Below, piece after piece: positions 12,928 through 26,403 of a DNA stretch of 64,000 nucleotides. The notes beneath the pieces were generated by a model. It searched no databases and had not been told where the DNA came from. It was given only the letters and a program-made list of their open reading frames with translations. Source of the stretch: Serripes groenlandicus (taxonomy: Eukaryota > Mollusca > Bivalvia > Cardiida > Cardiidae). The stretch covers positions 47,229,102 to 47,293,101 of the forward strand of contig JASEVX010000001.1 of the NCBI GenBank assembly GCA_031761405.1, read 5' to 3'. Each line of letters starts with the position of its first letter. The first letter of the stretch is position 1. The position numbers and the translations under genes are program-made.

Positions 12928-13062
12928 AGGCTCCGAATTTTGGGGTAAGCATTACGACTGAATCGCTGGTGTCAGGATATATGGACGGACCAGTAGTACT
13001 CGGGAAACGCCATGACATTATTGGGAAAATGTTGAAAACGACGTTAAACACCACACGAATGA
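12928..13062 (+). repeat. SINE body fragment (tRNA head missing)
   Basis: It matches the body and tail of the SINE at 7189-7431: 'gctccgaatttt', 'gcattacgactga', 'tgtcaggatatat', 'ccagtagtactcggg', and the tail 'gttgaaaacgacgttaaaca'. The tRNA-like head is absent, consistent with 5' truncation. Confidence 0.75.
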
Positions 13063-13866
13063 AAAACACCGCATTTATCAAGAACATTTCAGATGCACTT
13101 GTTATAGAAAAATATGACGGAAAGCAAAAGTGAATGTATGATGGGAAACCGGGGGTCATACAACTCCAATCTGAATTACCAGACAATATGCCCCGATAGA
13201 AACACGAGGTTTCCTAATTTATCTTATTATTCAGATTAAACGTGCTTGTAGATACTACTTTAGGTATGTCTGCAACGATATTGGGCTTTTTATGAGATTC
13301 ATCACGCGACACGAGTAAAATCTACATGGTTTGTATGTTTTTGAGAAACCTTTTACGTTTGATAAATGATTTAAATTGTTTTTCGTTGTATCACACACAA
13401 GGTTAGGTTGTAATATTCTTTCATTGGCGAATATTTATACAATGAATACAATGAACCTAGAATTTGGCTACATGTTCTACACTGTACGTAAAAATGGTCG
13501 TTGCCATTTATATTAACGGAAAGACGCATTTGGATCATTTTAACCGTCGCATTCTTTATCGTTAAGATGAGTTTAATTAAATATTTTGTTATAAAGAAAC
13601 TAAATGTGATATAGTTATATTGATAGTTTGAGGCTATTGGTGCAATTGTTACTCACATACAGAACAGAATGTATCTGCATTTTCCCCGCTTCGATTACTT
13701 CTAGATAGGAAACAAGGTTGATCATTATTTTTGATTTCCCTTAAACATTTCTTAAATAATCTTATTTAGCTGCATGAGATCATCTACATCATATCTATCT
13801 TTATTGTAAGGAAAAAAACCAGATGTGCAAGACAAGAAAAGTAACTGGTAAAATTTAAAACATATA

Positions 13867-14730
13867 CATTGAACTCCACAGTTCCGGGTCAGTAACCAAA
13901 TTAACGAATCTTGTCTCTTTGAAAGGAAAATTGAGAGAAACAAAACTACATAAAATGTTAATCAAATACTTCCACCCCACGATTATATAATTCAACAATT
14001 ATATAAATTTGTTAAACAGTTTTTTTTGTTTGCAATTGCAAGCTGTAAATTTGACAGTTTCGGGTCCAACTTGCCATTTCCGGGTCACGTGACAAATGTT
14101 TATTTCTGTTATCAGGGGTAACCTCAAACAGCTGTTTTTTAATAACAAGATATTCATTTAACATTTTTATTAAAATAATATGAAAAAGAAAGAACTAAAA
14201 TATTTCACTTGCAATTACATTTTTCAACTAACTAATAAGTCATTTTTTAACAAAAATGTAAATTTTAATAACAAATTGTTAACATCGATTTATCACCATA
14301 AGCATTAAATTATTCTTAAAAATTTAAAAAAATAGTTTTACTATTAAGTTGATAATTTTGAGAAATTCCTTTTGGCTGACCCGAAAGTGTCGTATGTGAA
14401 CTAGGTTAAATTTTATCCTCTAGTTTGGCATAAACAACTTCGACAAGTCAATAAGAAATATCTGTCTTGTTCAGGAGTAAAATTCCTACACATTTATGTG
14501 CAATACATACCTGTATTACTAAAAGTATGGCTACAATCAGCAATTTACGCAGATTACGACATCCGTTATTGAAATGACAACGTCCTAAATCTAAGTGAAA
14601 CTAGCCAAGCTATTGGGAAATATGACTTGATAACCAATTTGTCAAAATACTGTATCATTCTCGAATACTAAACATATTTTTCCAAATGTGACCCCGAATT
14701 GTCGATGACCCGGAACTGTCGAGTTCACTG
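13867..14730. mobile_element. TA-flanked 864-bp MITE with CCGGGTC motifs
   Basis: The left end CATTGAACTCCACAGTTCCG and the right end, read in reverse as CAGTGAACTCGACAGTTCCG, form TIRs of about 24 bases that continue into GGTC. Both are flanked by TA (13865-13866 and 14731-14732), as expected for Tc1/mariner-class insertion. The motif TTCCGGGTC or its variants repeats inside (near 14055 and 14080, and inverted near 14380 and 14690). No transposase frame is visible, so it is non-autonomous. Confidence 0.75.
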
Positions 14731-15484
14731 TAGACTCAAAATATCTTATTTTATTAATTGTGGAAAAAAGGTAATGAGGTATTAAACGTTTTTAAAACAG
14801 CTACATGTATGTTTAGTTGTTGTACAATAAATAACTTAACCCTTCTTCATTATCTACCGAAATTCTAGTTCAGTTTGATAAACAAAAATGTTCAATTAGT
14901 CGTCTCTCAATACACGGTTTGACTATTATAATCTGGAGTGAATTGCAGCTATTTATAATACATTTTATAAATGTTTCGAATCGTGGTAAAGTCATTTATG
15001 TGTCTAGGCAAATCAGTGAAGAGTGTATAATTTCAATTCTAAACAATACATTTCATGGTTTAGCGCGATAGCCTTTAGAAAAGCAATATAAACATTTTGT
15101 TGTCATTGTATTTCATTTATTTTTACTGTGAATATTGATCAATTGGAGTTAAACGCCGTTTTCATCTGTTGTTTTAGTTATATGAAGGCGGCCATCTACA
15201 TGTGTTTTTATTGCCACCATACTCTGCGTTTTTCCCTGGCTTGTACATTGCCATTTTCCTACAAAGAGTATTTAGCCCATTGATGGTTGATGATTAACGC
15301 TCGTCAAAATGATTTGTGTCAATCATTGGAAATAGGTAATGGACGTACATGGAATAGAGCTTAACAACCCCGGATTTAGATGCCTCGTCGTTACCGACTG
15401 AATTATCACGGTAAGACATTTATAATGAAGGCAATAGAACACCAACACTATTTGTTTTGCCCTTCCCCAAATGAAGACGTACGT

Positions 15485-15562
15485 TTACACATCTGCAGCA
15501 GACGACATTAGAAAGACAGTGTAACAAAGGGAAACGCTCATTATAAGCAATTATTCCCCCAG
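15485..15562 (+). repeat. GCAAAAGGAGA-palindrome family fragment
   Basis: It contains 'ctgcagcagacgac', then 'cagtgtaacaaagggaaacgctcattataagcaattattcccc'. This is a diverged copy of the family best seen at 27370-27520 and 63050-63190. Confidence 0.55.
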
Positions 15563-17815
15563 TTTTTTTTTATTCTATTTACATAATTATACTTAGATCC
15601 ATAGATTTGGTTGTTGGTTTGCCTTTTTATTTTCAAAGTCGTCTGTTATAGATGTGTTGTATGTATGAAAGGATTTGAAAAACTTGTGAAACCCTGGTTT
15701 GGCCACTTAAAAATATAACGATTTGGAAACCCCAGGTGCCTGTAAATATAAATTAATACAATTATAAATATACGCTCAGATAATACAGTATATCATAAAC
15801 TAATACAATTATATATATACGCTCGGACAATACAGTACATCTGTCACTCAATATTCCTTCTGCTGAAACCGATTTACAATATTTAATCATACATAGTCGT
15901 TTGAAAGAATTTGAATCACTTAACAAAGATATGTCAGTGTGTCCGTTATAAAATAAGAGGGGTTTCATCTATTTAAGTCAATAGACAGTCTGGTCCTCAC
16001 TGTTCGCCCCTTGATTTCCATATGTCAAGGGAGACATACGTCAAAATCAATGCAGTCTCTCAATAATAATTTAATAAGTGTGTCTGGATAGCCAAAGAGA
16101 ATCAGACCCACATATACAAACTAAGTTATAACAACTACTACATTCATTCAATGAGACCAGAACCTTTTAACAAAATCATCATGCTTTTGTAAAATATTCA
16201 AAAGCAGTCTTCTCTAATGCGAATAACAGACATGTTTTCTCTATTTTCTTGTTTTGCCAACGTTTCGAAGAAAGTCCAACAGACCAGATCTGTATTATTG
16301 AAACATTAATCAGATTAATCACGAATTGTTTTATGATGAAACCATGTATTTAATTGGGGTGTTATCAGTTCATTGAATTTCAGATAATATCCTTAGTGTA
16401 TTTAAAGTAAAAAGCACTTTTAGCGAACAAAACACTTCTTATAAGTAGATGACTGACTAATTTTCCCGTTACTGTCCATTTTTCAATATTTGAATGGCTT
16501 TAACGATATAAATCGAAGAGTTGTTTCTCGTTATGTCTAAGTGCAAGGACATAATCAGCTACAACTGAACCCTAATATGTATTTCCTGATATTCAAAACG
16601 CTCATGAAATATAACATATAGGTAATGTAAATACGAAAAAAAGAGATCATAAAGCCATCGTTATATCAAATTGGTATATTCAGCTTGAATATGTTTTAAA
16701 TAAAAGTGTACTGTTGGAAACGGTAGCCAACCCATCACTAACGTTTAGCTTTTTCTCCTGTGGTACGAACCGTAACAAACTGTGAGCTACACAATTGATA
16801 ACGTGAAGGCTAATGAAATCATTTGAATTACTATGCATATCCACGCGGTATGATCAGACTGTGCTTTGGCCAGATACTCATATATGTTTTCCCGTCATCA
16901 GACGGTGTTTACTTGCTGATTAAACCTGTATTAATATATACTAACACGTTCCATCTTGCGTTTGTGCTTAAGATCCTCAACCAAATTTTTTAAACAGTTT
17001 TATATCCCTACTCTTGGATTTACATTGGTCTAATTAAATCAGTATTTCTAGATTAAGAAATAAGAACATATCTATATTGTCATCAGCCAATAGAAGTCTT
17101 TGTACAATACAATCTCCAATCTTTATACATTTATTTCCACAAAGTGTGTTCAGATTCACTTAGCCTCTTGGCGATATGTTAAAGATAAAATCTTTTGAAT
17201 TTTATCCTCAAATTGGTATCTTTCAGAATGCAATGGCATCAAGTTAAATCGTAAATCTGGAATATTTGAAATACCATATGTAATTAACAGAACGAGATCT
17301 ACAAATGAATGAAACCCTGCTGTCGATGATCTTTTTGACCGAGAAGGGGAGCTCTGGTAGCTCAGGCGGCCCAACTTTCATTCCGACGTTAGAAAAAGTC
17401 ACAGTGAGAAGCATCATTCGTCTTTCAACACTGGGCTAACAGTCTATGTGGAAAAGCAGCCAGTTGCTTGAAAAGTATGTTGCATGGAGTACTGGTGCAA
17501 GAAAATCGATTAACACATGAGTAAGTGATTTGGCCTCAATAGGCTTTTTTATAAGCTTAGACACAACTTGGTTGCTTGACAAGCGTATCAGGATGTTGTA
17601 CTTGATTGCAAAAGATTAATTTAGCGGTGCACCAGTAACACAAACTTAATTGTGATTATTACAAATACAAAACAACATCTACATCAATTTAACTAGAATC
17701 AATTGGATACTGATTTACAAAAGATTACTTAAGGCTTTTAATGTTGTTAAGTAGAACAGACACATATCAAACTGCGTGGATTCGATGTCTGATCTGGATA
17801 TAAACTGGGTTTTGC
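15563..17815. other. Unassigned AT-rich DNA
   Basis: No gene recognised. Local short repeats occur near 15750-15830 (two copies of 'aatacaattata.atatacgctc.ga.aatacagta'). Near 17345 a tRNA-A-box-like 'tggtagctcaggcgg' has no matching B box. Confidence 0.4.
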
Positions 17816-17820
17816 ACAGA

Positions 17821-17844
17821 CCCCCCCCCCCCCCCCCCCCCCCC
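17821..17844. repeat. Poly(C) tract (24)
   Basis: Uninterrupted C run followed by GGACCCC. Confidence 0.95.
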
Positions 17845-19027
17845 GGACCCCATTTTCAGTTTCTTTATGGCACAACATAAATCCGAAGCGTTTGCACAGG
17901 ATAAATAGATAAGAAGTCTACTTTAAACGATATGTTATCACATTAAACGCAGGTAAACACATCCACAACACATAGTTAATTATGTTATCTTTATTTTTTG
18001 CAAAGAATGTTATCGAAATAGATGGCCGTCTGTCCAAAATAAAACATACGCGTTATATCTTGTGTGAATGTTAATGAAGTTCACCCAAGATCAATACTTG
18101 GCCTAAATAGTATCATACACACGCAGAAAGTATCCGTTGTGTATCACATACATACTCATGGATACCTGATGTGGAGATATACTGATGTAAAGCAATCCGC
18201 TTTATTTGTTTCTATATTAACTTAGTATGTCCATTTATGTTACATATCCAAGGCTATATGTATGTCCACTGAGCAAATGTGTGTGTATTTAGCATCAATA
18301 ACCTCTATACACTGTTAAACCTCAGTCATCTTGTATTTATTGTTGGTTGAATGAAAGAGAAGTAGAAAACTACCTTTCAGAATGGATCAATGTATTTAAT
18401 ATTAACACAACTCAAAAACATATATATGCTTTATTTCAGACGTGTTAAGATAAACTTTAATATCATGATTACCATTACAATGCATGAACTTACATTATTC
18501 AAGTTTTATTTACGTTGTCTTTCGCCGAAAAGATAGCATAAGTATGAGTATATGTTAAAACATATGACCAAATTAACATTACTTTCACCATACCACCTTT
18601 ATCGTTGGAATAGCCAAGTTATTTAGATTAAATACAATGGAAATCCAAAAAAATGAAATGCACGTTCGATACAGAATATGTTAGATAACCCATATTTAAA
18701 AAGAAAAAAAGTGTACAGATTGTATAGAACCGAGTCAGAAACCCGAGCACGTGCGCACGAGTATTTAAGCATACAGGTACAAGTACATCCGGAGATCAGA
18801 CGATAAATTCAACATTACCATCTAAGTTTGAATGTTCTCCCTCTATGAATTACTTCAATTGGAAATAACGAAAATAAAAACTTTAATACAAATATCAAAA
18901 GGAAAACTCCGTCAACTAGTTGTAAATGTTACCTTGGCACTTTGACATTAAACCATGCGTTTCCTTCGAGATCTTACGTAGGAAAAGCATATATAATATT
19001 TTAAAAAAAACCTATTTGTGGGTGTTT

Positions 19028-20034
19028 TTAGATCATCTAGAGCCAAAGGCTCAATGTGAGCTATTCTGATCACTTTGTCCGTCGTTAACTTTTAGCTTTA
19101 AACATCATCTCCTCCTAAACCGCATGAACCAATTTCATCCAAACTTCACAGGAATGTTCCTTTGGCGGCCCTCTTTCAAAATTGTTCAAAGATTTAAATT
19201 CCACTGAGAACTTTGGTTGCTGCGAAAGGGGGCAAAATATCCAAACTTTAAAAATCTTCTTCTCTTAATATGCATGTCAGATTCCAATATAGTTTGGTAG
19301 AAATGTTCCTTAGGTGACCCTGTACAAAGATTGTTCAAGGCATACTGTTTGGTTTAAAAACATGGCATTCAGGAAGCATAAAAAATTTGGAAATTCCATT
19401 TTGTTTAGGTTCTTGTCTGATATTAAGGAAATTGAATAGGATTCTTACTTCAGTGATCCTCTAACTTATTCCAGCCGTATTAATTGGTTACAAAATCATA
19501 GCAACCTCGCGTCATCACAAAAGGGATTAATTGAACTATATAAATGACAACTCCTACCATTCCACTCGACCAATTTCAACGTTACTTCACAGGAATGTTC
19601 CTTTGATGATCTTCTTTCAAAATTGTTCAGAGACTTACATTCTGTGTAGAACTTTTGTTGCTGCGGCATCAGAAATTGAGAAAAATACCCAAACTTTAAA
19701 AACCTCCATCTCCATTTGTCAGATTCCAATATAATTTAGCAGAAATGCTCTTTGGGTGACTCTCTACAAAAACTGTTCAAGCCATATTGATTTTGTTGAC
19801 AAACAAGGCAGCAAAGCGGCATCAGGAAAGGTCCAAAATGACAAAACTTTATAATTCCATTCTTATTAAAGTTCTTGTTAGATTTCAAGATAAAAATGGC
19901 TTTTACTGATAAACTATTTATTTAACAGTGTCCACTCCTTGCAGTTTCATTTGAACTCCTGATCAAATTTTCACAGATATTTGCAGTTAAATATTTGCTT
20001 CTAATTAACTATCATTCATATTGCCCTCTTGTTA
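19028..20034 (+). repeat. Internally repetitive dispersed element (about 1 kb)
   Basis: It starts 'gatcatctagagccaaaggctcaatgtgagctattctgatcac', a start typical of bivalve dispersed repeats. It holds two related units of about 430 bp, near 19130 and 19560, sharing 'ttcacaggaatgttcctttg', 'tttcaaaattgttcaragactta' and 'gtcagattccaatatarttt'. No coding frame is credible: the short open frames at 19496-19734 are by-products. Confidence 0.7.
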
Positions 20035-20035
20035 G

Positions 20036-21130
20036 GTCTACTGGCCAAAGGCCAGAAGAGCTTATGCCATGTTGTTGTGTCCGTCGTGTGTGCGTGCATC
20101 TAAATCAATCTTATACAGTAGTTAGATATCCATGAGAGCTCTGTTACTTTTGTAAACCATCCATATCTGCCCATGCAAAGCTGGATTATGGCCCTTGAAA
20201 TTGTCAAAATTGCTATACTAGATTTTGTGAACTCAATAGAGGCTCCATTTACTATCTGATCTTCACTACACTTAGATAGTGGGTAAATATTGATGAGAGC
20301 TCAGTTCCTTTCGAAAACCAGCCAGATGTGCCCCTGCATGACTGGGTTATGGCCCTTGAAATTGTCAAAATTGCTATAATACAGCTTGTGAACACAATAG
20401 AGCCTCCATTTAATATCCAATCTTCGCCAAACTTAAACAGTAGTTAAATATTGATGAGAGCTTGGTTCTTTTCGAATACCAGCCAGATACATTTCTTATC
20501 TGACCTTCACCAAACTTAGATAATAGTTAAATATTGATGAGAGCTTGTTCGAAAACCAGCCGGATCCGCTCATGCATGATTGTATTATGGCCCTTGAAAT
20601 TGTCAACATTTCTAAAATACAGCTTGTGAACACAATAGAGACTCCATTTACTATCTGACCTTTACCAAACTAAAATAGTAGTTAAATATTGATCCGAGCT
20701 TGGTTCCTTTAAAAGAAAACAGCCAGATCCGCCCATGCATGACTGGATTATGGCCCTTGAAATTGTCAACTTTAAAAATCTTGTCTAAAAGTAGAATGTC
20801 CTGGCTTTTGATATTTGGTATGTAGCTTCATCTAGTTAATCTCTACCAAGATTGTTCTAATTATAGCCCTGGGGTAAAAAATGGCCCCATACTGGGTCAC
20901 TTGTTTACATAATATTATACTTGTATAGGGAAAACTTTAAAAAATCTTGTCTTTAAGCTGATATTTGAAATCTAACTTCATCTAGTGGACCTCTACCAAG
21001 ATTGGACAAATTATAGCCCTGGTGTCAAAAATTGCCCAAACCCTGGGGATCACTTGTTTTACATAGACTCGTTTAGGTAAACACTTTAAAAATATTCAGG
21101 TGATCGATTTAGGGCCATCCCTCTTGTTCC
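20036..21130 (+). repeat. Internally repetitive dispersed element (about 1.1 kb)
   Basis: It begins 'ctactggccaaaggccagaagagctta' and ends 'caggtgatcgatttagggccatccctcttgtt'. Inside, about five units of 110-190 bp repeat 'accttcaccaaactt.ga.a.tagttaaatattgatgagagct', 'aaccagccagat' and 'atggcccttgaaattgtcaa'. It is non-coding and lies directly beside the previous element. Confidence 0.75.
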
Positions 21131-21956
21131 AATTAAGAATGATTTAAATGTTAAGATTAAAAGCTATTCTAAAAGTAAAATATAAGGTTATAAATGAAAC
21201 ATTGCAAAAATTGTTGATTGTTGTGCCTTGTGTTCTCATAACTTTCAAACACAAGTTTCATCCGAGATTGCATCTCAACGTTATAACAAAGCAATACTCG
21301 CCATGGTATACACACTTTTCCATAATGCAGTGTAAATGTATTTCCACTCTACAGCCATTCATTACATAGGCTATGACACTGTTAACGGTTCCCACATGAA
21401 CAATGTTGGTAATTAGTTGACCACAGAGGTCATTATTTTCTCGTTCATTCCTACACAGTAAGACGACACTTATCGTATCGAGTCACAGGACAGTCGACGG
21501 ATCTATCCTGACCAGTCTTAATTACACTAGGGACACATCTGTTCGACTTCCGATCGTCAGAACTATAATTGTCTATGGTTAATACAATGCAATTTCAGAG
21601 ACCCATATATCAACCCAACAAATTGTATTGAACACATATGGTTTTCAATATGTTGTCACAAAATATGTGTGTTCGCTTTCGTGCAAAAGTCCGTCGATTT
21701 ACCGAGATACATGTTTTCATCTTTATTTACAAGATTCAGAGAAATGTTTGAGGATTAATAATCTTGCAGTGAAATTAGTAAAAGGGCATAAGGTATCCAA
21801 TAACATTTTGAAATGCACTCTACACTGACAAACAAAGACGAGTATTCTCTTCGTAGTTTTCACTTAAACCAATCCTTAATACGTGTTTGCATTCCATTAT
21901 GAAACATACGTAAAACGTTCTAGAAAGACGAAAGGATACACATGACGTATGTTCAC

Positions 21957-21958
<2 letters not shown>

Positions 21959-21990
<32 letters not shown>
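21959..21990. repeat. (AG)16 microsatellite
   Basis: Perfect AG dinucleotide run. Confidence 0.95.
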
Positions 21991-21992
<2 letters not shown>

Positions 21993-22324
21993 CTCTCGTC
22001 GTCTACTCTTGTCCTAGTATGTGCTGATAATCAACTTTTGTTGGCTTCCTTGCATATGATTAGATGTAAAATTTCTAGATAAAATTGGTGGGCAAATCAA
22101 ATATTTATTGTATAAACAACAATGGAACGTCTATCAGTAATCGATTCAAGACTACAACACCTTCTGATACGTAGCAAAGCAGGGCAAAAAGTAAGTTGTC
22201 ATGGTTTTCCTTGAAGTATTGTAACTTCTTGGAGGCTTATCGCTATATTACTTTATTAAAAATTCACAGCAGACGTCTTTATTTTTTACTTCTCACACCA
22301 TTGATGTAACCAAAGGGTTATAAT

Positions 22325-22790
22325 TGCACTTGCTATACACATTTTCTTGAATTCAATCCACTGATTGCTGAGAAATAGTGGAACACACATTTTGCTGTAT
22401 AACACTTCATGTATGTATAATAATCAAAGGGCACTTACTCTGCCAAAACATCCAACAGGAAATCAACCAGGCACTGCATTTATCTTCTTTGTAGCTTCCT
22501 ATACAATTTCATTGAATTCCACCCAGGGATTTGAGAAATGTCACAGACATGAATGCTGGCATATAGATAGATGTATTACTATGTATGACTCTCTTAAAAA
22601 CATCCAACTGGCACTGCACATCTTCCCTTGGTATAGAAGCTACCGATACACTTTCATTGAATTCCAATTCCCAGTGTTCGTTAAGAAACGATGCGGACAT
22701 GAATGTTGGTATATAGCACTGTGTATATTAATTAAGTGGTCAGAACTCTTGCAAAATACACCATACTAGAATGTCATCACACTTCAAATC
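22325..22790 (+). repeat. About 140-bp tandem units (three) of a dispersed repeat
   Basis: Three related units begin near 22327, 22471 and 22611. They share 'gcactgca..tctt', 'tacactttcattgaattcca', 'gagaaatg..cagacatgaatg' and 'ggcayttactctgccaaaacatccaac'. The 134-codon open frame at 22365-22769 is only a reading through these units and is not called as a gene. Confidence 0.65.
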
Positions 22791-22804
22791 TCGTCCTCTA
22801 CTTG

Positions 22805-23062
22805 TGCTTGACAGGTAAAGTTAATTTATAAAACATTTATTAGACCGATTTTGGTCTGGGATAACTGCACTAAGTACGAACAAGATAAACTTGAAAATAT
22901 CCAACATGAAGCTGAACGTATTGTGAATGTTGAACCAAGCGTGTCTCTATTACTAATTAACATCAATAATCGGGGTTGGAAACCTTCACCATTAAAAGAC
23001 GCAAACATTAATTAATGCCTTTTATCAAAATGATGAACGATCTTGTTCCTGATTATTTACAT
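22805..23062 (+). pseudogene. LINE ORF2 C-terminal fragment
   Basis: The translation contains IYKTFIRPI, VWDNCTKYEQDKLENIQHEA and ERIVNV, followed after frame breaks by FYQNDERSCS-like and LVPDYL-like residues. 'TFIRPILEYG..VWD......LE.IQ..AARIVTG' is the well-known region just after the reverse transcriptase thumb in Jockey/CR1-type non-LTR elements. Stops and frameshifts are present, and the 5' end is missing. Confidence 0.75.
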
Positions 23063-23089
23063 TAATAAGTTGGTGGAACAACTCCCTTT

Positions 23090-25120
23090 TAGCTAAGAAC
23101 GAATCCAAATATGCAAACTACTCGCTCCATAACCAAGTTTTATTCTAATTATTTTCTAATATATTACTGCAACGAAAAAAACTGAACCATTCCGAAATGT
23201 CGATAGAAGTACTTTCGTTTTTGGTTCAGGTTGTTGTCCTTTTGGCGAATTCGTGAATATTTCATAGGAATTAACATACGTAGGGAGAAAAGATACCACG
23301 TTACTTTGGTAGTTCGATAGAGAAAAGCATTATTGATTGATTCCCTACTTCAAACTCGTATATGTGTTCGAATACTTGCAGCGAGGCGACCCAGAAAACT
23401 GGTCCACCCTTGTTAATATCTATGCATAGAGTAGGTCATATCTATTTTTAGAGGAGCAAGTCCCTGTGCTCCGAGGCGCTGTTGTCTATTTATATTTTAA
23501 ATCGATTATCATGACGTTATAAGTACTTGTTAAGATGAGTGGCAGGGTTTTAAGAGGTACAATGAAAAAGAAGTTCCCGGACTGACTTTTAACATACGAA
23601 GGTCAATCATGATACGTATTGTCATGTATGTAAGACCTATTAAAACGTTATGAACGTCCATGCATCAGTATTTCGTTATCATTATTCATGGTGTATGATT
23701 TTATAACTTCTTTCGCTCGCTGCTCTTGGCTTTAATCTTTGTTCATTATTAGACGTTAATTCATTGCGTAACTTGTTTTTCAAAACATTTTTAAAAATCG
23801 CGTCATCAGGTATGAATTCAGTTGTATGCGCACATTCAAGAGCAATGGATCAAATATCGTATCAACGTCCGACGAGCAGGACGATAACCTTGGAAAAGGG
23901 AAATCTAATTAATTTTACCTTATCATACAGAAATGTAATTATCACGTTAACATACTTCGGAAAGATGATGATTTAAGTGGTGTATATAGTCCATTAGTCC
24001 TTTCATTATGATTTTGCTTTACCAATAGTTATTTCCAACGTTTTAAAACGACATATAAGATGATTGGTAAGAAATATAACTTTCGTTCGCGATGTTCCTT
24101 TTATTGGGTACTGTTTATTTTTCAAATCCCTATGGGCATCATAGATATTACCTAATAAGGTAACATGGTAATTAAGTAAAAGTCGAAAAACGTTAATTTA
24201 TCAGCAAGGTTTATTATCGTATTGTTGCGGGCGTGAACTGCCAATGCAACTAAACATTGTTGAAAATTGACTGAATGTACTCATATTGTTTTTATTTTGT
24301 GTTATTATTGGCAGTAGTTACGCATCAGGGCACAATGTTTATAGGGTACAATAAAGTGAAACTGAATTAACGGTATATCATACATACAACTTATGAAATA
24401 TTTATTCGATTTGTGTTTATATTCATTTACAGTTCGATAGTTTCCCTATACGTCTCTGGAGTGGTCATTTAACGGTATATACTCTTGCAATGTTAACCAT
24501 TTTCTCAAACAATGTTCTCCTTTACCAGACTTTTTTTTAGATTCTACCATGACACGATGAATGAATTGGCGAAAATAGTCACGACATTATTATAAAAGAA
24601 AAACTATCGATTTCAAGAAGTGTTTTGCGTCAGAGTAAGACGATTTGTCGGAATTGTTTAGACGTAGCAGGATTTGTAATTAATTTCTGAAAGTACCAGC
24701 AGTAGTTGTATGCAACTTCGTAATGATCACGTCATAGAGTAATTAAAGTGTGCCTGATTTACTAAAACACCAAAGGGAACCCAGAAGAAAATAGTGAAAA
24801 TGTTTCCCGTTATAAATACACTAAGTGCAAAAATCATTGCCATGGCTTTTTATGATTGGCTTGACGTACTTGCCAATAAAATACTGGTCGACAGAACAAA
24901 ACTTGTAGTTATAGCTCACCTCAGTACGAAGTGCACATTGTGATCGCCATTTGTCTGTCAACATAATCTCCGCAATAACCAGTTTCAATTCTGGATTTCG
25001 AAACAAAGTGTTATCAGAGTTACTTCCCCTGGCGGTAGGTACAGACACTTCAATGTAAATAATACGCCGTATTGGGGGCGTAAACGATAGTCACAATTGG
25101 TAAATAGTATTGCTGTATGA
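23090..25120. other. Unassigned AT-rich DNA
   Basis: No gene recognised. Open frames at 23764-23976 (+) and 24821-25048 (-) carry no motif. Confidence 0.45.
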
Positions 25121-25124
25121 CTGC

Positions 25125-25230
25125 TGTAAGCAGAACACACGGGAAACCAACAGACTACACCAGAGTGTGTTCGGATCATTTCTCGGACGGCCTAGGACCG
25201 AATTGTCTATCAAGAACAAAATTTATCTCA
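25125..25230 (+). pseudogene. THAP zinc-finger C-terminal remnant
   Basis: The frame reads GKPTDYTRVCSDHFSDGLGP. 'W.P(T/S)..TRVCS.HF..G' is the C-terminal half of the THAP C2CH finger, and the Cys and His of VCSDHF are the last two zinc ligands. The N-terminal half is not visible upstream. It lies about 1.2 kb upstream of the Harbinger-type nuclease remnant in the same orientation, so both probably derive from one THAP-DDE gene. Confidence 0.6.
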
Positions 25231-25609
25231 AAATTCGATCAGCCATGAGTGACTTGTGAACAGTCGTTCAGAGAGGCTAAACAAAGACATTTTTCTGAAC
25301 CTCATTGATCCCAACCACTTGAAATTGAAACTGAGCCTTTTCCATGGCTATGACATATTATCATATTACTATTTAAGTCTCTTACACCGGAAGACAATTT
25401 TTGTCTTAATTTAATATAATTCATTTGACTAAATAAAAACAAAATCTCATATGTATTAGCAGTGTTTAATATGAGCATACTACACACTACAACAGTCCTT
25501 TAACACTGATAACATGTTCACACCGTGTGTCAAATTTCCTTGAAAAGTGAGCTGTTTTTTATTTTTTAAGATGGAAGAATTTCGAAACATATATAAATAA
25601 ATAGAGCTA

Positions 25610-25665
25610 AAAAATGTGGCAAAAGGAGATATCTTTCATTATGACTTTGCAAACACCTATCATGT
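25610..25665 (+). repeat. GCAAAAGGAGA-palindrome family fragment
   Basis: Contains 'aaatgtggcaaaaggagatatctttcattatga', matching the left half of the palindromic family core. Confidence 0.5.
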
Positions 25666-26403
25666 GCATGTATAATTCTAAAAAACCATTTCAAATGAGT
25701 CAACAACTTTGAGGAAAATATTTTCAAAATTCTCAAAAAAGGAATCGGAGCGAAATATCTCAAGGTTCGAAGGAAATATTGGTTGGGTGTTGAGGGAGAC
25801 GACCCTAATTCACTACAGTAAAGAGAAGTTCTTAGAAATCAAAGCATATACACTATCATGTATGAAGTTGAGGACAATTTCTGTTTAATGTTATGTGTAT
25901 TAACTTTGTAAAACATAAAATAGATAAGTTGATTACTGTACAGTATTGTATTCAAAATAACATTGTAATGATGGTTTTTTTATAATCAATTCATTCATCA
26001 TTTTTCCCTTTAATATACATCAAGGATACAATGATTTAATTTTCAGTGATGGTAACAAAGTTCAACATCTATGATGTAAAATTAAAACACTATACCATGA
26101 ATGTCCTGTACAATGTAAAATACTTTATATATGTAAACAGCATACATATTACTAACCGTTTCTCACACTTAAACAGTAGATCACTTTTGAAAACATTGTG
26201 ATTTTCTCCTCATTTTTCACAAAGATTTCAACTTCATTCAATTACTATAATTATACCTTAACTCACAGAGATTTGTTCATATTTTTGACTTTGTGTAGGT
26301 GAGATAGAGGTTAAAACGTTATGAATTTGATAAAAGATATCTATTGTGCATTTATCAATATTTCTTAAAAATAATTAGTAAATTAATTATATTCTTCCCC
26401 TAG

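Noticed and set aside
17335..17420. tRNA-like 'gagctctggtagctcaggcgg'
   Set aside because: A-box similarity only. No B box at the expected distance and no cloverleaf stems.
22365..22769. 134-codon open frame on the plus strand
   Set aside because: It reads through three diverged 140-bp repeat units, with no conserved protein motif.
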